Shown piece by piece: positions 47,816-56,827 of a stretch of 64,000 nt of DNA. The number at the start of each line of letters is the position of its first letter. Position 1 is the first letter of the stretch. The notes below the pieces were generated by a model. That model was not told the DNA's origin. It worked only from the letters and a program-made list of their open reading frames with translations, and searched no databases. The position numbers were made by a program, and so were the translations under genes. The DNA comes from Phormidium tenue FACHB-886. Lineage in GTDB: Bacteria > Cyanobacteriota > Cyanobacteriia > Elainellales > Elainellaceae. The stretch lies in assembly GCF_014764505.1 (NCBI RefSeq), contig NZ_JACXWX010000007.1, positions 62,001-126,000 of the forward strand. The letters run 5' to 3'.

Positions 47816-48664
47816 TTACACTGGGCTTGTAGAAGCTGATCGCGTTACGCGGAAGCTGTAGGATTCGCTGTCTCCCTCTTGGCTGGTAAAGCGAAGATAG
47901 TATGTCCCAGAGCGCAGAGTGGGCGCAACCAGCGAACCTGTATTGCCTTGATTGACGTTAACAAACAGGAAGCCCCCGTTATTCTTGCGGACAGCATTGC
48001 CACTATCATCCAGAACACTGAGGGCGATCGGATCGCTGAGGCTGTTGTTGGTCAATCGAAAGTTCATGCGGCTTGTACCGCTGATGTCAAACTTATATAG
48101 GTCAGTGTCATCCGAGCCTATCGTGCCGCCGCCCGAGCGACTTTGCCCCAGGCTAAGACTACCCAAATCTCTAGCATCATCCAAATCTACCGAGCCACCA
48201 CCAGACGAAGAGCCAGAGCCAACGCTTAGCCTTAGTTCGTAGTCCTCATTCCGGCCTTCCTCGCTTTGGACACGCAGAAAATAGCTTCCCGACTTCAGCT
48301 GGGGATCATTGAGGCTGAAGGTTTCTCCAGCTTCAACGTTGGTAAACAAAAGCCTACCGTTGCTGCCCCTAACACCCCGCCCCCGTCGATCTAGAACCGT
48401 GACAGCGATCGCATCGTTGCCGTCATTTTCTAGCCTGGCGGTAAACCTATTACGCTTGTCAAGTCTAAACTTGAAGAAGTCAAGATCCCTGCCACCTACA
48501 TCTCCCGAAAAACTTCGGCTATTGCCCGATCGAAGTGTTCCCAAATCTTCGGCATCGTCGATTTCATCGCCAAATTCACTGCGACGCGTCGAAAAGCTCA
48601 GACGACTGCTGACAGCCAACGAATTTTCTTTCACTGAAGTCCGAAACGTTTTGCTCGATAGCAT
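47816..48664 (-). CDS. Protein with two pre-peptidase C-terminal (PPC) domains
   Basis: A 282-residue protein formed by two beta-sandwich repeats of the bacterial pre-peptidase C-terminal type. Each starts with a DDAxDLGxL block (near residues 36 and 158), continues through DLDFFKF or DTDLYKF, and ends with SGSYFLRVQSEEG or SGTYYLRFTSQEG. Such domains usually follow secreted proteases, but here no catalytic domain and no clear signal peptide is present. It may be exported by another route or be a surface layer-like component. Role unknown. Confidence 0.75.
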   Translation of the reverse strand: MLSSKTFRTSVKENSLAVSSRLSFSTRRSEFGDEIDDAEDLGTLRSGNSRSFSGDVGGRDLDFFKFRLDKRNRFTARLENDGNDAIAVTVLDRRGRGVRGSNGRLLFTNVEAGETFSLNDPQLKSGSYFLRVQSEEGRNEDYELRLSVGSGSSSGGGSVDLDDARDLGSLSLGQSRSGGGTIGSDDTDLYKFDISGTSRMNFRLTNNSLSDPIALSVLDDSGNAVRKNNGGFLFVNVNQGNTGSLVAPTLRSGTYYLRFTSQEGDSESYSFRVTRSASTSPV

Positions 48665-48878
48665 GATATTGCCTGCTGTGAATTTATTCCTGGAGAAGAG
48701 GCTTTAGCCCATGTCTCCGATCCCCGTTAAGACGTGGGACAGTCATCCATTGTTCCTTAAAGCCCTCCCCAAAGGCTGGAAGACTTGCTGAAGTCTGAGA
48801 AGAGGAAATAGGAAGGCAAACACAATTACCTCTAGGTATGCTGAGGATCATACATCGATCGCAAAACTCTTCATTTGC

Positions 48879-49295
48879 ATGGCACAACATCAGCAGTTAA
48901 TCAAAATCTCAACGCAGGGCAAAACTCTCCACAAAGTCACCTCTAAAGTCGCTGCTGCTGTGGCAGACTCAAACATTCAAACGGGACTCTGTACGCTATT
49001 TCTTCGGCATACCTCTGCCAGCCTAATTATTCAAGAAAATGCTGATCCAGATGTGCTACTGGATCTATCAAACTTTTTGGCAAAACTTGTCCCGGAGAGC
49101 GATCGCTACATCCACAGTACAGAAGGTGCAGATGATATGCCTGCTCACATTCGCACAGTGCTGACTCACACCTCAGAGCAGATTCCGATTGCCAATGGTC
49201 GGCTAGTGCTGGGCACATGGCAAGGCATTTATGTCTGGGAGCATCGCAGCCACAGCCACGTCCGGGAATTGATCGTGCATATCACGGGTGACTAA
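48879..49295 (+). CDS. YjbQ family protein (UPF0047)
   Basis: The 138-residue protein has the full YjbQ signature: TGLCTLFLRHTSASLIIQEN near the middle and STEGADDMPAHIR, then RLVLGTWQGIYVWEHR. YjbQ-type proteins show weak thiamine phosphate synthase activity in vitro, but the physiological role is unclear. It stands alone. Confidence 0.93.
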   Translation: MAQHQQLIKISTQGKTLHKVTSKVAAAVADSNIQTGLCTLFLRHTSASLIIQENADPDVLLDLSNFLAKLVPESDRYIHSTEGADDMPAHIRTVLTHTSEQIPIANGRLVLGTWQGIYVWEHRSHSHVRELIVHITGD

Positions 49296-49311
49296 AAAGG
49301 AAACAAAAAAT

Positions 49312-49334
49312 CCCTTTCTTGAAACAAGAAAGGG
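49312..49334 (-). terminator. Intrinsic terminator, mainly for the minus-strand gene
   Basis: CCCTTTCTTG (49312-49321) pairs with CAAGAAAGGG (49325-49334) around AAA. On the minus strand it is followed by ATTTTTTGTTT, a good T-run, so it ends the gene at 49373-49600. It may also stop YjbQ transcription. Confidence 0.8.
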
Positions 49335-49372
49335 AGCATTTCTGTCGGAAATCTGAAGGTCAAAAAAACGAG

Positions 49373-49600
49373 TTAACTCAAAGCCGAGAGATCGTTAACG
49401 ACTCTTACTCGCCCTCTACGAACCGCATATAAAAGTCGATCGATTGCATAACGCTCCTCATCTGCCAGAGAGTCAGTCAGCAGCGCTGCCATCAGTCCAT
49501 AGCGGTCGGCAAGTGTTATTTGACCTGAAAGACTAACCTGGGCAAATAGCTCAGCGAGGGCAAATTCTAATAGTTGGGGCAAGTCGAAAGAAGCAGGCAT
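49373..49600 (-). CDS. Small conserved hypothetical protein
   Basis: A 75-residue, mostly helical protein (PQLLEFALAELFAQVSLSG, then DRYGLMAALLTDSLADEERY and YAVRRGRVRVVNDLSAL). I believe related short proteins are common in cyanobacteria, but I know no function. I use the ATG at 49600; an in-frame GTG two codons upstream is possible. It ends at a clear terminator and is divergent from hemB. Confidence 0.7.
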   Translation of the reverse strand: MPASFDLPQLLEFALAELFAQVSLSGQITLADRYGLMAALLTDSLADEERYAIDRLLYAVRRGRVRVVNDLSALS

Positions 49601-49695
49601 CAGCACTTGTTTATTCGATGCTGTTATCTTCGCTGGTTTACTGAAAGTCGCAAGTGATAGTTCAGTCCCAATCTCGTGTTTCTGCTCACTCCATT

Positions 49696-49711
49696 GTTGT
49701 GACTTAAATCA
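49696..49711. promoter_or_regulatory. CRP-like palindrome between the 75-residue gene and hemB
   Basis: TGTGACTTAAATCACT matches the cAMP receptor protein consensus TGTGA-N6-TCACA at 9 of 10 half-site positions. It lies 85 bases from the start of the minus-strand gene and about 150 bases upstream of hemB. The window offers no direct proof of binding. Confidence 0.45.
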
Positions 49712-49861
49712 CTTGCCTCTAGCGGCCCTACAGTTTTTACAGAACGTAACGCATTCGTAACGACAGTACAACCGCCGCTTTAGACTAGATTACCTGGGTA
49801 GATAGCCGATTGCCCTTAGGGTTCTGTTTAACAACCGTTAGTAAAGATTTAGCTCAACACC

Positions 49862-50845
49862 ATGTTTCCAACTCAGCGTCCCCGCCGTCTGCGCAACCAT
49901 CCCCAACTGCGTCGGATGGTACAAGAAAATGTTTTGACCACTAATGATTTGATTTATCCTCTATTTGCTGTGCCAGGTGAGGGATTTGCTAAAGAAGTGA
50001 AATCCATGCCGGGGGTGTATCAACTGTCGATCGACAAGATCGTAGAAGAAGCCAAAGAAGTGTATGACTTAGGCATTCCAGCGATTATTTTATTTGGCAT
50101 CCCAACTGACAAAGACGCAGAGGCTACGGGTGCATGGCATGATCACGGCATCGTACAGCTTGCTGCCACCAAAGTCAAAGAAGCCGTACCCGATCTAATC
50201 GTGATTGTGGACACCTGCCTCTGTGAGTACACCTCGCATGGGCACTGTGGCTATTTGGAAGTAGGCGATCTAAGCGGTCGTGTTTTGAACGATCCGACGC
50301 TAGAACTCTTGAAGAAAACAGCCGTTTCCCAAGCCAAGGCTGGAGCTGATATTATCGCCCCATCCGGTATGATGGATGGCTTTGTTCAAGCAATTCGGGC
50401 GGGGCTAGATGAAGCGGGATATCAAGACATCCCCATCATGTCCTATGCTGCCAAGTACGCTTCTGCCTACTATGGTCCTTTCCGCGATGCGGCTGAATCG
50501 GCTCCGCAGTTTGGCGATCGTCGTACTTATCAGATGGATCCTGCCAATGGGACAGAAGCGCTCAAGGAGATTGAGCTAGATATCGCCGAGGGTGCAGACA
50601 TGCTGATGGTGAAGCCTGCTTTGGCATATATGGATATCATCTGGCGTGTCAAAGAAGCTACCCATCTGCCGGTTGCTGCCTACAACGTATCGGGTGAATA
50701 TTCCATGATCAAAGCTGCAGCCCTGAACGGTTGGGTGGATGAACAGCGTGTTGTCATGGAGACGCTTATTGGCTTTAAGCGGGCTGGAGCCGATCTAATT
50801 TTGACTTATCATGCCAAAGATGCGGCACGTTGGTTGAGCGAGTAA
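49862..50845 (+). CDS. hemB: Porphobilinogen synthase (5-aminolevulinate dehydratase)
   Basis: The 327-residue enzyme joins two 5-aminolevulinates to give porphobilinogen, feeding heme, chlorophyll and phycobilins. The metal-site motif [14 protein letters not shown] is present, and the two active-site lysines lie in SYAAKYAS and MVKPALAY. The start [19 protein letters not shown] is typical. A direct repeat CGTAACG-N4-CGTAACG lies about 100 bases upstream, together with the CRP-like site. Confidence 0.98.
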   Translation: MFPTQRPRRLRNHPQLRRMVQENVLTTNDLIYPLFAVPGEGFAKEVKSMPGVYQLSIDKIVEEAKEVYDLGIPAIILFGIPTDKDAEATGAWHDHGIVQLAATKVKEAVPDLIVIVDTCLCEYTSHGHCGYLEVGDLSGRVLNDPTLELLKKTAVSQAKAGADIIAPSGMMDGFVQAIRAGLDEAGYQDIPIMSYAAKYASAYYGPFRDAAESAPQFGDRRTYQMDPANGTEALKEIELDIAEGADMLMVKPALAYMDIIWRVKEATHLPVAAYNVSGEYSMIKAAALNGWVDEQRVVMETLIGFKRAGADLILTYHAKDAARWLSE

Positions 50846-50854
50846 TCCCTTAAC

Positions 50855-50883
50855 AGGAGAAACGTTCTGGTGACGTTTCTCCT
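50855..50883 (+). terminator. Hairpin after hemB
   Basis: AGGAGAAACGT (50855-50865) pairs perfectly with ACGTTTCTCCT (50873-50883) around a seven-base loop, ten bases after the stop codon. The following AAACTATC has no T-run, so it is probably a weak or RNA-protecting end. Confidence 0.6.
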
Positions 50884-50970
50884 AAACTATCTGGAAAATT
50901 GCTGGCGCTCTGCCGAATTCTGAATCGGGCTCAATCCGATGAGAGCATATTAAGTACTTAAATACTAAGG

Positions 50971-51159
50971 ATGGAGTGTCAGAATCGGCAATCAGAGATC
51001 GATCGCAAATCAGAGATCGATCGCACCGAAGCCAAACATAACTACGAAGTCAAGATGAAGGCGGAGCTAGAGATCGAGTTTTTGCATGACAAGCTGAATG
51101 CTCTCCGAGAAGCAGAAATCTCCCATCTCGTTCAAATGTTGCAAACTCAACAGCGCTAG
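50971..51159 (+). pseudogene. Short DUF1003-like remnant with an 18-bp tandem duplication
   Basis: A 62-codon frame. The peptide segment CQNRQSE, then HNYEVKMKAELEIEFLHDKL matches the cytoplasmic C-terminal end of DUF1003 membrane proteins, which normally have two helices before it; those are missing. Two exact 18-base copies (50990-51007 and 51008-51025) encode SEIDRK and SEIDRT. It is probably a decayed C-terminus, but it could be a translated stand-alone coiled-coil protein. Confidence 0.5.
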
Positions 51160-51277
51160 CTGCAGCGAATTGAACCACTGATAACTCAGGAGAAGCTCAC
51201 AGCAGATGGCGCGAACTGATATTGTGAAGATGGCTGTTTAAACTTGTAAACGTTGTCTGTATGGATATGCTTCTGCC

Positions 51278-51793
51278 ATGAACTACGTGATTGCCGTCCT
51301 ACTTGATCGCATCCAAGCCGAAGCAGCATATTCCGCTTTAGAAAAAGAAGGCTTGCCGATGGAGCAAGTTAGTATTTTGGGTAAAGGCTATAAAACTGCC
51401 GATGAGTTCGGCTTCATTGACCCCAAACAACCTGCCCGCAAGCAAGCCCTGCTGATGGCAACTTGGCTAGTTCCCTTTGGGTTTGTGGGCGGTATTGCCT
51501 TCAACCTGGCAACACAATATCAGCTTGTTCCAGAAGTGGGCAGTGTTGGGAATCGCCTGCTTGGAGGGGTTCTAGGGGCGATCGCTGGGGCAATGGGAAG
51601 TTTCTTTATCGGAGGGGGTGTAGGTCTTGCTGCTGGCAGTGGAGATGCGCTTCCTTATCGCAACCAGCTTAACCAAGGAAAGTATCTTGTTGTTGTTCAA
51701 GGCGCACCGAACATCACAAACCAAGCAACGCGAGTTCTGAAGCAGTTTGACCCTGAAAGTTTGCAAGGATACGTTGATCCAGTCCGATCTTAA
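51278..51793 (+). CDS. Hypothetical membrane protein, stress-protein-like
   Basis: The 171-residue protein begins with a ferredoxin-like cytoplasmic part (ALEKEGLPMEQVSILGKGY) followed by two glycine-rich membrane segments at about 60-85 and 95-125 (GGVLGAIAGAMGSFFIGGG). It resembles general stress 17M-type or glycine-zipper proteins of bacteria, but the match is weak. Residues 130-171 return to a soluble strand-rich tail. Function unknown. Confidence 0.7.
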   Translation: MNYVIAVLLDRIQAEAAYSALEKEGLPMEQVSILGKGYKTADEFGFIDPKQPARKQALLMATWLVPFGFVGGIAFNLATQYQLVPEVGSVGNRLLGGVLGAIAGAMGSFFIGGGVGLAAGSGDALPYRNQLNQGKYLVVVQGAPNITNQATRVLKQFDPESLQGYVDPVRS

Positions 51794-51893
51794 AGAGCAA
51801 TCGAACAACGGATTGCCGTAAATCTCTGGCGTTCTGCAATGGATAAGAAGCCGATCGCTTCTACCGTTTCTAATATTAACTATTGATTTTGCA

Positions 51894-52604
51894 ATGTCTC
51901 TTCCTAATTCTCTTGATGATGCGGTGGCTCAAGCACGGGCAGCAACGGCAGCAGCAATTGCTGATGGTTATACCAAGCTGCAAGTAGATCTCCTGTTTCC
52001 AGAGCTGAAGATTATGCCTGTGACAGAGCAGTTTTTGCCTGTGTTTGAGTCATTTGGGTCGAAGCTGCGCGTCTATTTTCCAGATGCAGGGTCAGCAGCC
52101 TTGGCACGGCGGGACTGGGGTGAGAAACCGTTTGCCATTCGAGGTATTAGTGATATGAAGGCAGAGATACAACCTGAAGAGCAAGTGTTTCTGTTTGTGG
52201 AACCCTCCTCCGTGGAAGTGCTGGAGGTAGAAAAGCTGTGTCAGCAGGCAGGCGATCGCCCTGTGGTGCTGCTCAACCCAAAGCTAGAAGACATCGCTAT
52301 CATTGGTATAGGCTATGCGGGGCGGCAGTTGCGCGAACGCTTTTTGAACTTGATCGAACCCTGCTATTATCTGCAGCCGCTAGAAGGAGCAGCCCTTCGT
52401 CGGGCTTACCCTGGTGCATGGCAAGTTTGGCAAGAAAAAGATGGCACATATGAGCTAATTGCTGAAGAAGAGCAGAAGCCATCTGGAGAAACACTTGATC
52501 GACTTTTATTTGGCACAGGGGAGGCAGCCTCCTCTGCTGCCCCCTCTCCCCGCCGTGGCTTTCTTGCCTCGCTCCAGCAGTTCTTGCGCGCCCTTAGTCA
52601 GTAG
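51894..52604 (+). CDS. DUF1995 family protein
   Basis: A 236-residue soluble protein of DUF1995, shared by cyanobacteria and plastids. PNSLDDAVAQARAATAAAI, LQVDLLFPELK and NPKLEDIAIIGIGYAGRQLR are the family landmarks; plant LPA3, which helps photosystem II assembly, belongs to the same family. The C-terminal 30 residues are Ser/Ala-rich and unconserved. The function here is inferred only from relatives. Confidence 0.85.
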   Translation: MSLPNSLDDAVAQARAATAAAIADGYTKLQVDLLFPELKIMPVTEQFLPVFESFGSKLRVYFPDAGSAALARRDWGEKPFAIRGISDMKAEIQPEEQVFLFVEPSSVEVLEVEKLCQQAGDRPVVLLNPKLEDIAIIGIGYAGRQLRERFLNLIEPCYYLQPLEGAALRRAYPGAWQVWQEKDGTYELIAEEEQKPSGETLDRLLFGTGEAASSAAPSPRRGFLASLQQFLRALSQ

Positions 52605-52758
52605 CAGCACTGTAATCTAGAATACAAATCTTGAAATATACTGAAGAAATGCTCATACAAATTTCAACAAACGAGCTTGTTACTCGGTCGGTCTTTTGGG
52701 CACACTAAGGAAGGATACCCAGCCCAGTTGGGCTTAAATTTAGGAGGGTTGAATCAGC

Positions 52759-53511
52759 GTGAGCGATCGACGCATTTTCATTGGAGACGTTCATGGTCAC
52801 TACGATGGCTTAATGAATTTGCTAGAAACGATTGCCCCTGCTGCCTCTGACCAGGTTTATTTTGTGGGTGATCTAATCGATCGCGGACCCAAAAGCGCCC
52901 AAGTCATTGAGTTTGTGCGGCAGCAAGGCTATCGCTGCGTGTTGGGTAATCACGAACAGCTCCTGCTAGAAGCTTTTCCCGGCAGCAACAAAGTTTCTCA
53001 TTTTGCTCTACAGGCATGGCTGCAAAGCGGCGGACAAACCACGGTGTCCAGTTACATTGAGCCAGATCACCTACTAGAAAATATTGAATGGCTCCGCACC
53101 TTACCAACACATCTCGATCTAGGCGATATCTGGCTTGTTCATGCGGGGCTACATCCTGGCTTATCTATCGATGACCAAACCACTCAAGAGTACTGCTGGA
53201 TCCGCGAAGAGTTTCACAGCATGTCGCAACCTTACTTTGCGGACAAATTAATCATCACAGGACACACCATCACCTTCACGCTGCCCGGTGTTGCTCCGGG
53301 CAAGCTGGCGCAAGGGCAGGGATGGCTAGATATCGATACAGGTGCTTATCATCCCAAAAGCGGCTGGCTAAGTGCGTTTGACTATACCCATCAGCAGGTT
53401 TATCAGTTCAACGTGTACAGCAAGCGATCGCGCACCCTGCCGTTGGCTAAAGCTACCACTCAAATTGAGCCATCTCAAATAGTGCGGCGACGGCAGTTGC
53501 TTCAGCTCTAG
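52759..53511 (+). CDS. Metallophosphoesterase of the serine/threonine phosphatase type
   Basis: The 250-residue protein has the PPP-type motifs GDVHGHYDGL (near 9), GDLIDRGPKS and GNHEQ, with later His in HAGLHPG and TGHTI. It should dephosphorylate proteins or diadenosine tetraphosphate in the cytoplasm; the family includes both. The GTG start at 52759 is preceded by AGGAGGG. Residues beyond 215 are a basic, unconserved tail. Confidence 0.9.
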   Translation: MSDRRIFIGDVHGHYDGLMNLLETIAPAASDQVYFVGDLIDRGPKSAQVIEFVRQQGYRCVLGNHEQLLLEAFPGSNKVSHFALQAWLQSGGQTTVSSYIEPDHLLENIEWLRTLPTHLDLGDIWLVHAGLHPGLSIDDQTTQEYCWIREEFHSMSQPYFADKLIITGHTITFTLPGVAPGKLAQGQGWLDIDTGAYHPKSGWLSAFDYTHQQVYQFNVYSKRSRTLPLAKATTQIEPSQIVRRRQLLQL

Positions 53512-53577
53512 GTTCTTGCGGCTTCAAGTTCTTATGGCTCCAGATTACTCCAGCTCCAAATCCTCACTCCAAGTCCT

Positions 53578-54729
53578 TTAGCTTTGAGCACTCAATTGCG
53601 CTTCTGGCAAAATCAGCATTGCATCTCCGAAGGAATAAAAGCGGTATTGCTCTGCGATCGCCATCTCATAGAGATTTAGTAGCCGCTGCCGCCCAATTAA
53701 AGCGCTGACCAGCATCAGCAAACTAGACTTGGGTAAGTGGAAATTGGTGATTAAGCCGTCTACTGTCTGCCATTGATAGCCCGGATAGATGTACAGCTCT
53801 GTTTTGCCGCAGTAGGGCTGGAGTGTACCGCTTTGAGAGGCTCCTTCCAGCGATCGTACTGCCGTTGTGCCTACTGCAATGACCCGTCCGCCTTGAGCTT
53901 TAGTGCGGTGAATTGCTTCTACTGTTTCAAGCGGCACTTCTAACCACTCGCCGTGCATCTGATGCTGCGTAATGTCTTCTACCTCAACCGGGCGAAACGT
54001 CCCAACGCCAACGTGTAATGTCACATAGGCTTGTTGAACGCCAACGGCACGCAGGCGATCGAGCAAGGTGGGTGTGAAATGTAAGCCTGCCGTGGGAGCA
54101 GCCACAGAACCCGCCCGATCGGCGTATACAGTTTGGTATCGCTCTGGATCTGCGTGTGATTCTGTGATGTACGGCGGCAAAGGCACAACACCAAGCGCGG
54201 GCAAGACCGTCAACAGCGATTGATTGTTGGGAATATCAAACCGCAGAAGGCGCCCGCCTGTGGCAGGGTCGATCGCTATCACCGTCGCAAACACCTGCAA
54301 GCTAGCAGGTGTAGCCGCTTCAAATGCGATACGCATTCCCGGTTTCACCCGCTTTCCGGGTTTAACCAGCGCCAGCCACTCATTGTGTTGTTGCTCTTCC
54401 AGCAGCAGGATTTCAATTTTGGCGGCGCTGTGTTGGTCTGGGTTGCGCTCGTCTATCTTGCGTCCATACAGCCGCGCTGCGATAACCCGTGTGTCGTTTA
54501 AAACCAATAGATCTCCGGGACGGAGCAGCTCTGGTAGTTCTCGAAAAATTCGGTGCTGATAGGAAACTGCGTCGATTACCAGCAGGCGAGAACTGTCCCT
54601 CGGCTCAGCAGGATCTTGGGCAATCCGGTCAACAGGTAGGGAGTAGTCGTACGCAGAAAGAGACAGGTCAGGATGGGTAGAGGAGAGGCGATCGCTTAAA
54701 GCGCTATCAAAAACCTGAGGGACTTCCAT
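53578..54729 (-). CDS. queA: S-adenosylmethionine:tRNA ribosyltransferase-isomerase QueA
   Basis: A 383-residue QueA, which adds the epoxycyclopentanediol ring from SAM onto 7-deazaguanine in tRNA to make epoxyqueuosine. The start of the fold ([20 protein letters not shown]) and later blocks ([48 protein letters not shown]) are intact. The ATG at 54729 is chosen; the frame is open 25 codons further upstream, but those residues have no family match. Confidence 0.94.
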   Translation of the reverse strand: MEVPQVFDSALSDRLSSTHPDLSLSAYDYSLPVDRIAQDPAEPRDSSRLLVIDAVSYQHRIFRELPELLRPGDLLVLNDTRVIAARLYGRKIDERNPDQHSAAKIEILLLEEQQHNEWLALVKPGKRVKPGMRIAFEAATPASLQVFATVIAIDPATGGRLLRFDIPNNQSLLTVLPALGVVPLPPYITESHADPERYQTVYADRAGSVAAPTAGLHFTPTLLDRLRAVGVQQAYVTLHVGVGTFRPVEVEDITQHQMHGEWLEVPLETVEAIHRTKAQGGRVIAVGTTAVRSLEGASQSGTLQPYCGKTELYIYPGYQWQTVDGLITNFHLPKSSLLMLVSALIGRQRLLNLYEMAIAEQYRFYSFGDAMLILPEAQLSAQS

Positions 54730-54860
54730 CGTTTCGTTCAACTCCAGCACAAGCGCAATTGGGTGGAACCCCCATCCTACATCGGGGACTTCTCCCCTGT
54801 GCACGCGTGCAGTTTACGGGGACTATAAAGGAGTAAGCATTTGCCAGGATTTATCCACAT

Positions 54861-55250
54861 ATGGAATATCTCTACTACCTTGCGAATGCCAGCCTCACAT
54901 TACGAGTGGTTGAGCATCTTCACCAGATGCCTCATCTGCCCGTTTGTTTCATGACGGTGATCCATCAGATTGATGGCTGGGTAATTAAGGTTCAGTTGGA
55001 GCGCGCTCTAGATGAACGCGAGAATGGAGATTTTCGAGCATTTTTAAACGAACTCGGCATTCCCTTCGAGCCGACTATGCGAGTGCGTATGGCGCTGTGG
55101 GGTTTGGAAACCGGGCAATCTCCGGTAGAAGTGATGCGTCGCTATCAGGTAGCGGTCGTTTCGCATGGTAATCCAGATCGCACTGAGATTGAAGAGTTTC
55201 GGCAGCAGTTTGTGCAAGGCTTGGGGTACTGTCCGGAAACACTGGCATAG
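54861..55250 (+). CDS. Conserved hypothetical protein
   Basis: A 129-residue soluble protein with no motif I can name. Predicted mixed fold, with EYLYYLANASLTLRVVEHL at the N-terminus and ETGQSPVEVMRRYQVAVVS in the C-terminal half. It is convergent with a YraN-family gene across a perfect 25-bp inverted repeat. Codon use supports it as a gene. Confidence 0.72.
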   Translation: MEYLYYLANASLTLRVVEHLHQMPHLPVCFMTVIHQIDGWVIKVQLERALDERENGDFRAFLNELGIPFEPTMRVRMALWGLETGQSPVEVMRRYQVAVVSHGNPDRTEIEEFRQQFVQGLGYCPETLA

Positions 55251-55268
55251 AGTTTGGCATAGAATCAG

Positions 55269-55319
55269 GGGCAAAGAAAATAGCTCAGTGGTTAAACCAC
55301 TGAGCTATTTTCTTTGCCC
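55269..55319. terminator. Bidirectional terminator, perfect 25-bp stem
   Basis: Bases 55269-55293 are the exact inverted complement of 55295-55319 with one base between the arms, and each arm contains a run of A or T. It lies between two convergent genes, so it can stop both transcripts. The arm happens to contain TAGCTCAGTGGTT. Confidence 0.85.
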
Positions 55320-55356
55320 GACAACCCATAGCAACGGTATGGCGGCTATGCCAACG

Positions 55357-55839
55357 TTACTCAAAGGCGCCCGGAATATATTCTTGGAGCGTAAGGCAAT
55401 AGTTGTCGATCGTCACAGGTTTGCCGAGTTGCACCGGGGGAAACTCAGCTGATGCAGGATGGGCAGCACGGGAGCGCTGACAGGAGACTAGCGCCACGTC
55501 AAAGCGACAGGGAAGGCTAGCAAGAGTAGGATGGGCGGCAAGAAACAGATGGGCGGACTGCCGCAGTTTTTCTTGCTTTTGAGGCGTAATGGCAAGTAGT
55601 CCGTTGGCATCCCAATTGCCCCGGCTGCGGGCTTTTACTTCGACAAAAGCGATTATTTGGCTATGAGGTTGGATAGCTGTATCAACAACTAGGTCTAGCT
55701 CTCCAAAACGGCATTGCCAACGGCGCTCCCGAATTTGCCAACCTTGAGCAATGAGCCAGTGGGCTACGAGTTTTTCTGCTAGATTGCCTACCGCAAGGGC
55801 AGTTTGTTTATCTGAATAGCGGGGTGAAAACGGACTCAT
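55357..55839 (-). CDS. YraN family endonuclease-like protein (UPF0102)
   Basis: A 160-residue member of UPF0102 with a PD-(D/E)XK-like nuclease fold: GNLAEKLVAHWLIAQGW, then FGELDLVVD with the metal-binding Asp and FVEVKARS with Glu and Lys. Relatives bind or cut DNA in recombination. The ATG at 55839 matches the family start; the frame is open to 55896. Confidence 0.88.
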   Translation of the reverse strand: MSPFSPRYSDKQTALAVGNLAEKLVAHWLIAQGWQIRERRWQCRFGELDLVVDTAIQPHSQIIAFVEVKARSRGNWDANGLLAITPQKQEKLRQSAHLFLAAHPTLASLPCRFDVALVSCQRSRAAHPASAEFPPVQLGKPVTIDNYCLTLQEYIPGAFE

Positions 55840-56131
55840 AGCAGTTCGGTTGCAACAGGCTAAACGCTGATACGGAGATTGAAACAGCTTCAACAAATCG
55901 CATCTGCGGAAATTCCCCGCGCAGACCGGCTGTGTCTAAGATCAGGGTTCCCAATTACCTTAAACAACAGCGCAAGCCGATCGACCTGTGCCCATTTTCT
56001 TCAGGTTATGAGGTGTGATGGGCGAAGCTCACTAGACTTGTGACGCCTAAATCCTGCTTTTGCTGCAACATTCAGGTACGATCGGGATGAACACTTTTTA
56101 GGTTATTGCCTGTGTTTTGGCAGCGTTTTGC

Positions 56132-56635
56132 ATGATTCCTAGATCAAACACTGGATTTTCTGGATTTGCCTGTTTGCTGTTGGGGCTGGCGATGGTTTGT
56201 CTGTCGTTTATCTATACCCCTACTGTTTTTGCTGAGGATTTTAACAAAGCCTTTTTGGTGAACGAGGATTTCTCTGGACGTGATTTGAGTGATTCTAGCT
56301 TTACCAAGGCGAATTTAAAAGGAGCCAACCTCAGTCAAACAAATCTACAAGCAGTTAGCTTCTTTGGAGCAAATTTGGAAGCTGCAAACTTAGAGGGCGC
56401 TGATTTAACTAATGCCACCCTGGACTCGGCGAGATTGGTGGGCGCAAATCTAACTAATGCCAACCTTGAAGGGGCATTTGCTTTTAACGCCAAATTCAAC
56501 AATGCGACGATCGATGGAGCTGATTTTACCGAGGTGATGCTGCGTGACGATATGCACGATCTGCTGTGCAAAGTGGCTCAAGGAACCAATCCAACCACCG
56601 GACGGGCAACACGAGACACACTGGAGTGTTACTAA
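56132..56635 (+). CDS. Pentapeptide repeat protein with signal peptide, likely thylakoid lumen
   Basis: A 167-residue protein with a signal peptide (FSGFACLLLGLAMVCLSFIY, cleaved after a VFA-E site) followed by about eight to ten A(D/N)LxX repeats (for example DLSDSSFTKANLKGANLSQT and GANLEAANLEGADLTNATL), which fold into a right-handed beta helix. Lumenal members of this type are known in cyanobacteria and plastids; the ligand is unknown. The C-terminus with two Cys (HDLLCKVAQGTN and DTLECY) may form a disulfide. Confidence 0.85.
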   Translation: MIPRSNTGFSGFACLLLGLAMVCLSFIYTPTVFAEDFNKAFLVNEDFSGRDLSDSSFTKANLKGANLSQTNLQAVSFFGANLEAANLEGADLTNATLDSARLVGANLTNANLEGAFAFNAKFNNATIDGADFTEVMLRDDMHDLLCKVAQGTNPTTGRATRDTLECY

Positions 56636-56648
56636 AACACTCCAGTGT
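56618..56648 (+). terminator. Hairpin overlapping the pentapeptide gene stop
   Basis: ACACTGGAGTGTT (56618-56630) pairs with AACACTCCAGTGT (56636-56648). The stem begins in the last codons of the gene. A second T/A-flanked stem follows at 56710-56745. Confidence 0.6.
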
Positions 56649-56709
56649 TGCAAAGCCGTTTCGAGATTGCATATTGCTAATTTCAGTTCCTGAAATTGGC
56701 AATGGTTAC

Positions 56710-56745
56710 TTTTTGTGGTGTACAGTGTGCAGCACACCACAAAAA
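56710..56745. terminator. Bidirectional terminator between convergent genes
   Basis: TTTTTGTGGTGT (56710-56721) and ACACCACAAAAA (56734-56745) are perfect inverted repeats. The A- and T-runs sit at the outer ends of the stem, so transcription from either side meets a stem followed by T residues. Confidence 0.75.
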
Positions 56746-56827
56746 TATGATTGCGGATAATTTTACCAAACTTTTGTATATCAGCCGAGCATAGGTCTTC
56801 AACCACTTGGGAGATTGAGCTTCTCGA

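Noticed and set aside
55280-55293. TAGCTCAGTGGTT, identical to a common tRNA D-arm.
   Set aside because: It is one arm of a perfect 25-bp terminator hairpin and has no other tRNA parts around it.
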